A stretch of DNA of 10,829 bases from an uncultured Oscillospiraceae bacterium (GTDB lineage: Bacteria > Bacillota > Clostridia > Oscillospirales > Oscillospiraceae): assembly GCA_934636865.1 (NCBI GenBank), contig CAKUBI010000043.1, positions 1 through 10,829 on the forward strand. Reading direction: 5' to 3'. Under the pieces are notes generated by a model. That model had not been told where the DNA came from and made no database searches. It saw only the letters and a program-made list of their open reading frames with translations. Positions 1 to 6,576 of the stretch are shown here, one piece after another; the first letter of the stretch is position 1, and each line of letters opens with the position of its first letter. A program made the position numbers and the translations under genes.

Positions 1-343
1 TTGAGGTGAATCAGGCGGTCAATTCCGGGTGATTATTGGCGGGAATCATATCGAAATCTGCCGCAAATCATTCAAAACAAGTCGTTGCGAACGGTTAGTA
101 CGTATAAAATAGCTGGCTACAAAACGGCTACAAAATTCGTGTAGAACCTGTGCACAGCCTGAAATGCGTGGATTATTTGGGCAAAATGCGTATCGAGAGT
201 GCATTTTATAACCCTAAATCAAAGCCCAAGACTCGAGTGGGAATGATTGCATAGCTTGAAAAATGCCCGTAAACACTGGATTTTTTGAGCCTTGATGCCC
301 CTCGCGGCGGCAATTTGGCAGCAAAATCTCATCATAACAAGAA
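1..343. other. Left-edge stretch without a supportable gene
   Basis: I see no convincing gene in these 343 bases on either strand. A direct repeat, ggctacaaaa, occurs twice with an 11-base period (115-124 and 126-135). The longest notable open stretch on the plus strand runs from about 109 to 255 (it would read NSWLQNGYKIRVEP... and end at a TAG) but has no start codon with a ribosome site and no family I recognise. It could be the decayed end of a gene or the flank of an accessory element. Composition is more AT-rich than the pcp and prfC genes. Confidence 0.4.
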
Positions 344-381
344 AAGAGCCGCCTGATTTCGTTTGAAATCAGGCGGCTCTT
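344..381 (-). terminator. Strong intrinsic terminator closing the minus-strand run
   Basis: A perfect 17-bp stem (344-360 pairing with 365-381) with a 4-base loop lies six bases beyond the stop of the B' gene. Read on the minus strand the stem is followed by a T-rich tail (TTTTCTT), so it ends transcription of the leftward genes. On the plus strand the tail is only TTGCTATTTTA, so any activity in that direction would be weaker. Confidence 0.85.
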
Positions 382-387
382 GCTATT

Positions 388-861
388 TTATTCCGCCTCA
401 AAAAGCATCTCCTCGCCCTGCTTTGACTGGACGGAGAGCAGTATTTTCGAGTGCTTGCCATAGGTGACGGTGTAATAGTTGTTTTCCTTCATCAGGTGGA
501 GATCCGCCGTCAAAAAGGCTGTCCGGCCGAGGTTGTCGGCCAGAATGACCTCCGAATAAAATCGCGGATACAGTCCGGGCCGACCTGAACCGCTCTTTTC
601 AGATGCCGATGACCGGCAGAAATAGCCTTTGCCCACGATGCGGCCGGACACAAACACCATCTTTTCCGTTCGGAAGCTGTTTGACACCGAATCGAGTATC
701 GCCAAGACGCCGGGAATGAAGTGCCTGACAGCATAACGAAGGGCACAGATGACCGCCGCGATGGCCGCAAGAAGCCTGTAATTCCATCGCCGATAGACAA
801 CAGTGATCTGAATCGGCTCCGCCCAGATCAGCAGTATCAGCAGTATCAGCAGTATGACCAT
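388..861 (-). CDS. Small membrane protein B', paralogue of the adjacent gene B
   Basis: This 157-aa protein belongs to no family I recognise. It starts with a very hydrophobic run (MVILLILLILLIW, encoded partly by three 9-base repeats). A probable membrane segment follows at about residues 27-45, and then a polar, beta-rich C-terminal domain. Residues from about 102 to the end align without gaps to the end of gene B; I count 34 identities in 56 positions, including the shared TVTYGKHS and QGEEML motifs. The GR-x3-LTAD-x3-MKE block is also shared. It is therefore a tandem duplicate that has diverged. The start is the first ATG after an in-frame TAA; I see no good ribosome site before it, so it may be poorly translated or coupled to gene B, which ends 84 bases upstream. 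It is the last gene before the terminator at 344-381. Topology and function are inferred only. Confidence 0.75.
   Translation of the reverse strand: MVILLILLILLIWAEPIQITVVYRRWNYRLLAAIAAVICALRYAVRHFIPGVLAILDSVSNSFRTEKMVFVSGRIVGKGYFCRSSASEKSGSGRPGLYPRFYSEVILADNLGRTAFLTADLHLMKENNYYTVTYGKHSKILLSVQSKQGEEMLFEAE
832..858. repeat. Three tandem 9-base repeats at the start of B'
   Basis: CAGTATCAG occurs at 832-840 and 841-849, followed by CAGTATGAC at 850-858. On the minus strand the units encode repeated Leu-Leu-Ile at the N-terminus of B'. Copy-number change would add or remove three hydrophobic residues without a frameshift, altering the length of the first hydrophobic segment. Confidence 0.7.
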
Positions 862-935
862 AACAGCGTCATGCCGAAAAATTTATTCAGATACGGCCTG
901 AACCTATTTTTCATGCCATGGTCCGCCTTTCCTTT

Positions 936-960
936 TACTGCGCCGTTAACCGGCGCAGTA
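936..960. other. Hairpin containing the stop codon of gene B
   Basis: A perfect 10-bp inverted repeat (936-945 and 951-960, loop 946-950) places the TAA of gene B in its loop. It is followed on the minus strand by purine-rich AAAGGAAAGG rather than a T-run. It is thus not a standard intrinsic terminator; it could protect the upstream mRNA end or tune B/B' expression. Confidence 0.6.
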
Positions 961-1407
961 CAGCATTTCTTCTCCCTGCACTGAACGTGCCGAGATCAGG
1001 ATCCTTGAATGCTTCCCATAGGTGACGGTATAGGTCTCGTCCTCTTTCATCGAATGGAAGTCAGCTGTCAAATAAGAAGCGCGTCCGCGCTCATTCGCCA
1101 AAACGACCACCAGATAGAGATCCCGATTCAGACTGGGGCACCCCGAAGGGTCGTGTGCCGACGGCTCACGGGGGTGCCGCGGCTTGCGGGTATACCGCCA
1201 ATATGCCGAATAGCTGCGCACAAACGTCATATTCTCGGTCTGAAAGCTGTGCGCCGTCAAATCGAGAAGCGCGGACAGCCCCGTGATAAAACGCCCGGCA
1301 AGGTAACAGATGAGACAGACCGCGGCCGCGGCGATCAGGAGACTGCCGAGCACCCCGCCCCGGTCAGAAACGGTGATTTTGATCACACCCGCCGCATTGC
1401 CAATCAC
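946..1407 (-). CDS. Single-span membrane protein B, translationally coupled to gene A
   Basis: The protein has 153 aa from a GTG start that overlaps the TGA of gene A as GTGA, the classic layout for coupled translation. The same frame stays open further upstream, but that part only shadows gene A. One probable membrane helix lies at about residues 18-43. A roughly 110-residue polar domain follows, ending in the LTAD-x3-MKE, TVTYGKHS and QGEEML motifs that are also found in B' next door. The middle (about residues 70-90) is rich in Arg and Pro, and here B and B' have diverged. The C-terminal domain looks beta-rich. I do not recognise the family. Co-translation with A suggests that the two products act together or are needed in a fixed ratio; this is inference. 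Confidence 0.75.
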   Translation of the reverse strand: MIGNAAGVIKITVSDRGGVLGSLLIAAAAVCLICYLAGRFITGLSALLDLTAHSFQTENMTFVRSYSAYWRYTRKPRHPREPSAHDPSGCPSLNRDLYLVVVLANERGRASYLTADFHSMKEDETYTVTYGKHSRILISARSVQGEEMLYCAG

Positions 1408-1880
1408 CCCGGAATGTCCTGTTCCCAAAGGCGGTACAGATTCACGAGGTCCCGCTTCGGCGTTTGGACCGTATCCCAATAAAGCGAGGGATGATTCGTG
1501 GTAAAAACAAGGCTGATGAACATGGCAATGTCCCGCAGGATGAACTCCGTCAGGACGGTAAAGCGCGTTTCTGACAAAAATGTGTCGCCGAATCGGCCGA
1601 ATTTTTCGCACTCTTCCCGTCTGCGCTCTTCCGGGACCGGTTCGGTCTTTGCAGTTTTCAGAAACCACGCCCATATACCGGTCAGAGCCTCCGGATCGAT
1701 CGGTCCATCCGGCAGCGGCTTTCCCAGCGCGCGCCGGTAAACGTAGGCCGCGCGCTCCGGGATATGCGCGGTGTACCATTGCAGGTAATCCTGCGCCGTG
1801 CCGGCGGTCCAATGGTCAAAGTCCAGCGGATAGGGCGGCGGCAGGACCTCGTATGCCGCCCGGCGGGCGAAAAATCGCAT
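1404..1880 (-). CDS. Uncharacterised protein A, possibly soluble and immunity-like
   Basis: The protein has 158 aa and no signal peptide; the one hydrophobic patch (about 122-130, IAMFISLVF) is too short to call a membrane helix. AAAGGAG lies 7 bases before the ATG at 1880; a GTG just upstream at 1883 sits too close to it, so the ATG is preferred. The N-terminal half is rich in Tyr, Pro and Trp (PPPYPLDFDHW). The C-terminal half contains TEFILRDIAMFISLVF and then NHPSLYWD-x4-PKRDLVN. That last arrangement (helix, N-x-PSLxW, PK, VN) resembles small cytoplasmic proteins of unknown function that often sit near toxin/immunity loci. This is a recollection of a pattern, not a database match. It overlaps gene B by four bases and follows the gene at 1932-2372 after about 50 bases. 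Confidence 0.75.
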   Translation of the reverse strand: MRFFARRAAYEVLPPPYPLDFDHWTAGTAQDYLQWYTAHIPERAAYVYRRALGKPLPDGPIDPEALTGIWAWFLKTAKTEPVPEERRREECEKFGRFGDTFLSETRFTVLTEFILRDIAMFISLVFTTNHPSLYWDTVQTPKRDLVNLYRLWEQDIPG

Positions 1881-1931
1881 CACAGCGCTCCTTTCCGTAA
1901 GCTTCCATTCATCGCATACCGCTTCAGGCTG

Positions 1932-2372
1932 CTATTTGCGCGGGGACCGCTTTCTGTTCTCTCTCTTGTGTAATATATGACTGCCCCACATATTGACCGG
2001 CAAAATGCAAACGATAGCAAAGAAATAGAAGAAGCACCAAATTGCATATCCTATCCTGGTCATCGCCGTTTCCCCTCGCAGCGTAGGTAAAAGAGTTACA
2101 ACCGCAACAATCAAAAAATATGCGATCGTATTAAGTACGATCAAAAAGCGCATATTTCCTTTCATTTCTGATTTTGCATTCCAAAAGCAAAGACGCGTGG
2201 ACCAAAGGAATCTGTTACGTTTTTTCAATTCAGGCTTTAGCTTTTTATACATGCTGTGACTGTTTGCCGTTAGATACATTTTATCGATCAGAAACCCAAG
2301 TACCATTTTCACATACATACGCAGGATAATGACAAGGACACAGCCGCCAATAAAGTTAAAAGATATTTTCAT
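1932..2372 (-). CDS. Small multi-span membrane protein, unknown function
   Basis: The 146-aa protein starts from an ATG with a good GGAGG five bases upstream. Three probable membrane segments are visible at residues 5-30, 74-96 and 107-126. They are joined by a very basic cytoplasmic-type loop (about 42-72, many Lys and Arg), and the tail is basic (HKRENRKRSPRK). By the positive-inside tendency, the loop and C-terminus should face the cytoplasm. The gene is visibly more AT-rich than pcp and the desulfidase gene upstream, suggesting a different origin. It begins 45 bases after the pcp stop with no terminator between, so it is probably carried on the same transcript. I do not recognise a family. 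Confidence 0.75.
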   Translation of the reverse strand: MKISFNFIGGCVLVIILRMYVKMVLGFLIDKMYLTANSHSMYKKLKPELKKRNRFLWSTRLCFWNAKSEMKGNMRFLIVLNTIAYFLIVAVVTLLPTLRGETAMTRIGYAIWCFFYFFAIVCILPVNMWGSHILHKRENRKRSPRK

Positions 2373-2417
2373 GGCCCCTCCAGTTTCCCAGCCGGTTCCA
2401 CTCCCCTCTGCCGCGCT

Positions 2418-3020
2418 CTACCCCCGCGCGATCGTTTCCGCCGCGATGGTCAGGGCCCTGGTCATCAGCTCGAGGCTCATGCTCGGGGCGCTGCCGTCTC
2501 TCGCCTGCTCGGGCAGGAACGGCACATGGAGAAAGCCGCAGCGCAGGGCGGGATACTGCCGCGCGCTCTCGTGCAGGGCGCAGTAAAGAAGGTTGTTGCA
2601 CACGAACGTGCCCGCGGAGTAGGAAAGCTGCGCAGGAATCCCCGCTTCGCGCAGGGCGTCCACGATCCCGCGCGTGGGGACGGTCGCAAAATAAGCGTCC
2701 GGGCCGCCGGGAACGACCGGCTGGTCCACCGGCTGCGCGCCCGCGTTGTCGGCGATGCGCGCGTCGCGCAGGTTGACGGCCACGCGCTCGACGCGGATGC
2801 AGCTCGCGCCGCCGTACTGGCCGACGCAGAGCACCGCGTCGGGCCGCAGCGCTTCGATGGCCGCGCGCAGGGCCGCGCCGCTTTCGTCAAACGCCGTCGG
2901 GATCTCTCGCTTGATGAGTTCCGTCTCCCCGACGCGGTCCGGCAGGCGCTTCACCGCCTCCCACGAGGGATTGAGCTTCTCTCCGCCGAAGGGCGTAAAG
3001 CCTGTGATAAGCAGCTTCAC
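2418..3020 (-). CDS. pcp: Pyroglutamyl-peptidase I (peptidase C15)
   Basis: This 200-aa cytoplasmic cysteine peptidase removes N-terminal pyroglutamate (5-oxoproline) from peptides (EC 3.4.19.3). The family signature is complete. The N-terminus reads LLITGFTPFGG-x4-NPS. The expected catalytic residues are Glu78 in RVERVAVN, Cys141 in SAGTFVCNN and His165 in GFLHVPFLP. The spacing matches Bacillus Pcp (Glu81/Cys144/His168), offset by three. Length is normal for the family. It starts at a GTG that overlaps the TGA of the preceding desulfidase-family gene as GTGA, with GGAGG ten bases upstream, so translation of the two is probably coupled. The pairing suggests a peptide and sulphur amino-acid scavenging role. 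The product is secure; the pathway link is inferred. Confidence 0.96.
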   Translation of the reverse strand: MKLLITGFTPFGGEKLNPSWEAVKRLPDRVGETELIKREIPTAFDESGAALRAAIEALRPDAVLCVGQYGGASCIRVERVAVNLRDARIADNAGAQPVDQPVVPGGPDAYFATVPTRGIVDALREAGIPAQLSYSAGTFVCNNLLYCALHESARQYPALRCGFLHVPFLPEQARDGSAPSMSLELMTRALTIAAETIARG

Positions 3021-4300
3021 TTGACGCGTTCCTCCCCGATCATCAGGCGGATAATCTCGTTGTCCGTTTCGCGCATGCCGTCGCGCGCGATGTCGCTGAC
3101 GGCGCGGATGGTGTTCTCCACGCCCTTGACGACGATGCCGTCGCCGCCGTAAAACTGGCTGTCGTGGCGGTACATCTGCATGCCGAGCAGCCCCGCCTCG
3201 ACCGCCGAGGCGATCTTCGCCGCGCAGCTGGCCTTCGCGCCGTCGCAGAGCATGCCGGAGTTGATGGCCAGCGCGTTGACGATCGTGTGGGCGATCTCAT
3301 CATAGCGCCCGCCGTAAAGGTAGCAGATGCCGGCCCCGGCGCCCGCGCCCGCGCTGGTCGCGCCGCAGTAGGCGGACAGGCTCCCGATGCCGGTTTTCAG
3401 GTGGATGGTGACGAGGTTCGACACCACGAGCGCGCGGTAGAGCTGCTCCTCGCTTGCGTTTAGCTCGCGCGCGTAGACGATGACCGGCAGCGAGGCCGTC
3501 ATGCCCTGGTTGCCGCTGCCGGAGTTGATGACAACGGGCTTTTCGCAGCCGTTCATGCGCGCGTCCGAGCCTGCGGCGGCCCAGGCCTTCGCCCGGTTCT
3601 GCACGCTCTCGCCATAGGACGAGAGCAGGATCTTGCCGATGGCCGCGCCGTATTTTCCTGTCAGTCCCGCCTCGGCGATGGCGGTGTTGTACGCGATCTG
3701 GCGCGCGATGGGCGCGCGCACATCGTCAAGGTCCACCTCGTCGGCAAAGGCGATGATGTTTTCGACCGTCAGAAGCCTTCGGTTCTCGGGCGGCTGCGCC
3801 GCCTCCTCGGAATAGGGCTGATCGCGCAGGACCTTGCCGTTTTTCTCGACGCGCACGACGTTCGTGTGGCTGCCGACAATGTGGACATAGGCCTCGTCCG
3901 CGCCCGCGAGGACGCGCACCTGAATGTCAAACGGGCAGCGCAGCGGCGAACGCAGCACCGCGATCTCCACGCGCCCGAGATAATCGTCCAGCTGCTCGAG
4001 CTGCGCGGGCGTCACGTTCGCCAGCACCTCAAGCTGCGCGCCGGCGTCGCCGATGCACGCGCCCGCCGCCACCGCGACGCTCAGGCCCTTGCGCCCGTTC
4101 GTGTGCGGCACGATGACGCTCTTGACGTTTTTGATGATGTTGCCGCTCACCGTCAGCTCGATGCGCGACGGTTCCGTGCCGAGCGTTTCGCGCGCGAGCG
4201 CGCCCGCGTAAGCAACGGCGATCGGCTCGGTACAGCCCATCGCGGGCACGAGCTCCTCGCGCAGGATATCGGCATACACCGAATAAAGCGTAGTATCCAT
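3017..4300 (-). CDS. cyuA: L-cysteine desulfidase family protein (CyuA / UPF0597, YhaM-like)
   Basis: The 427-aa protein matches the serine-dehydratase-alpha-like family that includes E. coli YhaM/CyuA and the methanogen L-cysteine desulfidase. These iron-sulfur enzymes split L-cysteine to pyruvate, ammonia and sulfide. Visible family features are the N-terminal PAMGCTEP (Cys23, the probable catalytic cysteine), NSGSGNQG (259-266), GSLSAYCGATSAGAGAG (Cys312) and INSGMLCDGAKASCA (Cys352, Cys359). The last cysteines are plausible cluster ligands. The start is the ATG at 4300, eight bases after AGGAG; the frame stays open upstream, but the ribosome site lies inside that extension. It overlaps pcp by four bases. 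A promoter is visible at 4361-4389. Some relatives carry the UPF0597 label only, so serine or another beta-substituted amino acid remains a possible substrate. Confidence 0.9.
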   Translation of the reverse strand: MDTTLYSVYADILREELVPAMGCTEPIAVAYAGALARETLGTEPSRIELTVSGNIIKNVKSVIVPHTNGRKGLSVAVAAGACIGDAGAQLEVLANVTPAQLEQLDDYLGRVEIAVLRSPLRCPFDIQVRVLAGADEAYVHIVGSHTNVVRVEKNGKVLRDQPYSEEAAQPPENRRLLTVENIIAFADEVDLDDVRAPIARQIAYNTAIAEAGLTGKYGAAIGKILLSSYGESVQNRAKAWAAAGSDARMNGCEKPVVINSGSGNQGMTASLPVIVYARELNASEEQLYRALVVSNLVTIHLKTGIGSLSAYCGATSAGAGAGAGICYLYGGRYDEIAHTIVNALAINSGMLCDGAKASCAAKIASAVEAGLLGMQMYRHDSQFYGGDGIVVKGVENTIRAVSDIARDGMRETDNEIIRLMIGEERVK

Positions 4301-4323
4301 AATGTCTCTCCTATCTTTCATTC

Positions 4324-4346
4324 CGGCCGCGTCCAGGCCGCGGCCG
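4324..4346 (-). other. GC-rich hairpin in the cyuA leader
   Basis: CGGCCGC (4324-4330) pairs with GCGGCCG (4340-4346) across a 9-base loop. It lies in the predicted 5' untranslated region, between the promoter and the ribosome site. There is no T-run, so it is not a terminator; a regulatory role is speculative. Confidence 0.35.
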
Positions 4347-4360
4347 CTCTTTCTTCTTTC

Positions 4361-4389
4361 ATTGTATCGGATGCGCGGCGGCAATGCAA
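4361..4389 (-). promoter_or_regulatory. Predicted sigma-A promoter for the cyuA-pcp unit
   Basis: On the minus strand TTGCAT (4384-4389) and TACAAT (4361-4366) are separated by exactly 17 bases. This places the transcription start near 4354, about 55 bases before the cyuA ATG. Confidence 0.7.
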
Positions 4390-4412
4390 TGGACTTTCCC
4401 CATTTTGCGCGC

Positions 4413-4449
4413 AAAAAAAGAGATATCCCCGCGGGATATCTCCTTTTTT
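4413..4449. terminator. Bidirectional intrinsic terminator after the M32 gene
   Basis: GAGATATCCC (4420-4429) and GGGATATCTC (4433-4442) form a 10-bp stem with a 3-base loop. It is flanked by seven A on the left and six T on the right. Read on the minus strand it ends the M32 carboxypeptidase transcript, whose stop lies 12 bases before. It also insulates the cyuA promoter just beyond it. Confidence 0.85.
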
Positions 4450-4461
4450 CTTTCGTTTTGC

Positions 4462-5961
4462 TTACAGGCCGTAGATCTCGCCGTACTTTTCCTCGAGATA
4501 CGCCGTGTAGACCGTGGGGTCGAACTTCTCGCCAAGGACCAGCTCGAGCAGCTCGCCGGGCTTTTTGAGGCACCCGTACTGCCAGATGTGCTCACGGTTC
4601 CAGGCGTTGATGGGGGCGAAGTCGCCTTCCTTCAGGCACTTTTCCACATCGACCGTTTCCTTCATCTTGCGCAGGAACTGCGCGCCGTAGGCGCTGCCGA
4701 GCGCGTAGGACGGGAAGTAGCCGATGCTGCCGCCGGACCAGTGGCTGTCCTGCAGGACGCCGTGCTTGTCGTCGGGCACATCCACGCCGAGGTATTCCTT
4801 GTAAAGGCGGTTCCACTCCGCGGGCAGGTCATGGACCTTGAGCTCGCCGTGCATCATGCGCTTTTCAAGCTCGTAGCGCACCATGATGTGCAGGCTGTAG
4901 GTGACCTCGTCGGCCTCGGTGCGGATGAGCGAGGGCTCGGCCTTGTTGATGGCGCGGTAGAACTCCTCCGCCGTGTGACCGCCGAGCTCCGGGAAGAGCT
5001 CGCAGAGCCTGGGGAACACGAAGCCCGTGAAGGCGCGCGAGCGGCCGAGCAGATTCTCGTAGAAGCGGCTCTGGCTCTCGTGGATGCCCATCGACACGCC
5101 GCCGTCGAGCACCGTATAGGCAAGCTCGTCCGCGCTGCCGGTATCGTAGAGCGCGTGACCGCCCTCGTGGATGACGGAGAACATCGAGGAGGCGAAGTTG
5201 TCCTCGAGATAGTGCGTGGTGATGCGCTCGTCAAAATGCGAGCCGAGCGATGTGGTGAAGGGATGCTCGGTGGTGGAAAGGCCCACATGGTCGAGATCAA
5301 GCCCCATCGTGCGCATCAGATCGTCGGACAGCGCCGCCTGCTTCTCCTCGGGGAAACTGCCATAGAGCATGCTGTCGTCCACCTGCGGCTGTTCCTTGAT
5401 CTTTTTGAGCAGCGGCACGATGTGGGCGCGCAGCGTGGCGAAAAACTCGTCGCACTGCGCCATCGTCAGCCCGTCCTCATACTCGCCGAGCCAGTAGTCA
5501 TAGGGGTCCTTCTCCGGCGCGCGGTAGTGCGCGAAGCGAATGTTCGTCTCCACGATCTTCTCGAGCACCGGCTCGAAGAGCGCAAAATCGCTCGTCTCCT
5601 TCGCGCGGTGCCAGACGTCGTCGGCCTCCACGAGCAGCTGCTCGTAGGCCACGCACTCCTCCATCGGGGTCTTCTGCATGTCGCGGATGTGCTTGAGCAG
5701 CAGAAACACCATGCGCTGCTGCTTTTCATCCAGCTCCGCCTTGTTCGCGTCGAGGAATTCCAGCAGCTCGACCGTTTCCTTGCCGGTGGCGAGCTTGTAG
5801 CTCTCCTCGCTCAGGATGCTCATGGTCTGGCCGCGGTTTGCCGCCGTGCCGCGCGGCGCGGTGGTCGCGCCGTCGTAAAAGAGCAGGCCCATGGCGTGAT
5901 TGTAGGCGGCCATTTTCGCCTGCAGGGCCATCAGGGACTGCTTCGCTTCGTTGAGAGTCAT
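4462..5961 (-). CDS. Metallocarboxypeptidase, family M32 (thermostable carboxypeptidase 1 type)
   Basis: The protein is a 499-aa cytoplasmic zinc carboxypeptidase that releases C-terminal residues from short peptides. Family M32 hallmarks are all present. The zinc motif HEGGH spans residues 265-269 (His265, His269, catalytic Glu266). HESQSR (294-299) supplies the third ligand, Glu295. The family blocks IRTEADE (346-352) and GYFPSYALG (414-422) follow, the latter in the C-terminal substrate-cleft region. Length is typical (about 500 aa). The start is the ATG at 5961 with GAGGAG seven bases upstream; the longer open frame upstream crosses the promoter and is not coding. It is a single-gene unit with its own promoter (5995-6023) and terminator (4413-4449). 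M32 enzymes usually avoid proline at the C-terminus; specificity cannot be read from the sequence. Confidence 0.97.
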   Translation of the reverse strand: MTLNEAKQSLMALQAKMAAYNHAMGLLFYDGATTAPRGTAANRGQTMSILSEESYKLATGKETVELLEFLDANKAELDEKQQRMVFLLLKHIRDMQKTPMEECVAYEQLLVEADDVWHRAKETSDFALFEPVLEKIVETNIRFAHYRAPEKDPYDYWLGEYEDGLTMAQCDEFFATLRAHIVPLLKKIKEQPQVDDSMLYGSFPEEKQAALSDDLMRTMGLDLDHVGLSTTEHPFTTSLGSHFDERITTHYLEDNFASSMFSVIHEGGHALYDTGSADELAYTVLDGGVSMGIHESQSRFYENLLGRSRAFTGFVFPRLCELFPELGGHTAEEFYRAINKAEPSLIRTEADEVTYSLHIMVRYELEKRMMHGELKVHDLPAEWNRLYKEYLGVDVPDDKHGVLQDSHWSGGSIGYFPSYALGSAYGAQFLRKMKETVDVEKCLKEGDFAPINAWNREHIWQYGCLKKPGELLELVLGEKFDPTVYTAYLEEKYGEIYGL

Positions 5962-5994
5962 AGATCGTCTCCTCGCTTTCCTTTTTCTGTGGGT

Positions 5995-6023
5995 ATCATA
6001 GCACGAGCGGGAGAGCAGTGCAA
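5995..6023 (-). promoter_or_regulatory. Predicted sigma-A promoter of the M32 carboxypeptidase
   Basis: On the minus strand TTGCAC (6018-6023) and TATGAT (5995-6000) are spaced by 17 bases. Transcription would start near 5988, giving a leader of about 27 bases before the ATG. Confidence 0.75.
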
Positions 6024-6040
6024 GCTCCGCGCGGAAATAT

Positions 6041-6071
6041 AAAAAGCCGCCGACCCAACATCGGCAGCTTT
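6041..6071 (-). terminator. Intrinsic terminator of the XRE regulator gene
   Basis: AAAGC-c-GCCGA (6043-6053) pairs with TCGGC-a-GCTTT (6061-6071), with one internal mismatch and a 7-base loop. The minus strand then runs into TTTTTATATTT. The stem abuts the regulator stop codon and lies just before the M32 promoter. Confidence 0.7.
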
Positions 6072-6271
6072 CAGAGAAACTCAATGATATCGTTTGGGGT
6101 GCAGTCGATCAGCTTGCAGAGCTTTTCCAGCGTCAGCAGCGTGATCTTCTTTCCCTTTTTGAGCGAATCCAGAGTCTTGTTATCAAGGCCGTTCTGCAGC
6201 AGATAATACTGCGAAATGCCCTTCTCCCGCAGCGTCCTCCACAAAGGCTCGTAGCTGATGATCGTCCTCAC
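6071..6271 (-). CDS. Small XRE/Cro-type helix-turn-helix regulator
   Basis: The 66-aa protein consists of little more than one five-helix Cro/CI-type DNA-binding domain. Residues 8-19 form helix 1 (EPLWRTLREKGI). The HTH itself (about 20-40) has the pattern SQYYLLQNGLDNKTLDSLKKG. Helices 4-5 end in LEKLCKLIDCTPNDIIEF, the tail typical of small single-domain XRE proteins. It acts as a DNA-binding repressor or activator in the cytoplasm; the target is unknown. The only good start is a GTG at 6271, preceded by AAGGTGG. An inverted repeat at 6319-6338 next to its predicted promoter is a candidate self-operator. No partner toxin or second gene is seen downstream. Confidence 0.9.
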   Translation of the reverse strand: MRTIISYEPLWRTLREKGISQYYLLQNGLDNKTLDSLKKGKKITLLTLEKLCKLIDCTPNDIIEFL

Positions 6272-6290
6272 CCCACCTTCTTACGAGCTT

Positions 6291-6338
6291 ATTATATGGA
6301 GCGAAGCTGAAAATCAGTATTGTGTATATATCCACAAT
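6291..6338 (-). promoter_or_regulatory. Promoter and candidate operator of the XRE gene
   Basis: A perfect TATAAT (6291-6296 on the minus strand) has a weak -35 (TACTGA, 6314-6319) 17 bases away. Overlapping the upstream edge is the dyad ATTGTG-N8-CACAAT (6319-6338), with an AT-only centre except one C. Its size and position suit binding by a dimeric XRE protein that regulates its own gene, though this is inferred. Confidence 0.55.
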
Positions 6339-6365
6339 GCGATAAACTGCCGGTAAGGAGGGATG

Positions 6366-6398
6366 CGCAAAAAAAGCGGCCGCGGCTGCGGTCGCTTT
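6366..6398 (-). terminator. Intrinsic terminator of the ribbon-helix-helix gene
   Basis: AAAGCGGCCGC (6373-6383) pairs with GCGGTCGCTTT (6388-6398) around a 4-base loop, with one weak pair. The minus strand continues into seven T. The stem begins inside the stop codon of the RHH gene. Confidence 0.8.
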
Positions 6399-6564
6399 AG
6401 GTCTGAGGAAGATTCTTCAGCGCATAGTCAATGCATTGGTTGATGAATTCGCTTCGGCTCATATTGAATTTTGCGGCAGCTGCGTCGATCTGCGCCAGCT
6501 TGTCGGGCGCGATGCGGACCGTGATGGGTTCTTTGGTATATTGCTTCGGGATGAAATCGGCCAT
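6397..6564 (-). CDS. Ribbon-helix-helix (Arc/CopG-type) small DNA-binding protein
   Basis: The 55-aa protein opens MADFIPKQYTKEPITVRIA and continues with one basic-strand-plus-two-helix unit. The PITVRIAPDKLAQIDAAAAK segment (13-32) gives the beta-strand and helix A. NMSRSEFINQCIDYALK (34-50) gives the turn and helix B, with the S-R-S-E-F-I signature common in MetJ/Arc-type proteins. GAGG lies seven bases before the ATG, and the stop runs into its own terminator. Such proteins bind as dimers through the strand and serve as antitoxins, plasmid or phage regulators, or self-repressors. No toxin gene adjoins it; the divergent neighbour is a 49-aa acidic protein. The repeat array in the shared upstream region is its natural operator candidate. 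Confidence 0.85.
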   Translation of the reverse strand: MADFIPKQYTKEPITVRIAPDKLAQIDAAAAKFNMSRSEFINQCIDYALKNLPQT

Positions 6565-6576
6565 GTGATCACCTCT

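Noticed and set aside
1..343. Possible CRISPR or repeat array because of repeated ggctacaaaa and ATCAGGCGG words
   Set aside because: Only two short copies of each, with no regular repeat-spacer pattern and no cas genes.
1407..1812. Upstream extension of gene B in the same frame
   Set aside because: It lies over gene A, whose frame has a good ribosome site and more protein-like sequence. The GTGA overlap gives B a natural start, and its length then matches B'.
3866..4474. Plus-strand open frame of 202 codons opposite cyuA
   Set aside because: Antisense shadow that also crosses the cyuA promoter and a terminator; no motifs.
4384..6042. Open frame of 552 codons on the plus strand opposite the M32 gene
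   Set aside because: It is exactly antisense to a clear M32 carboxypeptidase, rich in Arg, Val, Leu and His as expected from a GC-rich shadow frame, has no ribosome site and begins inside a terminator.
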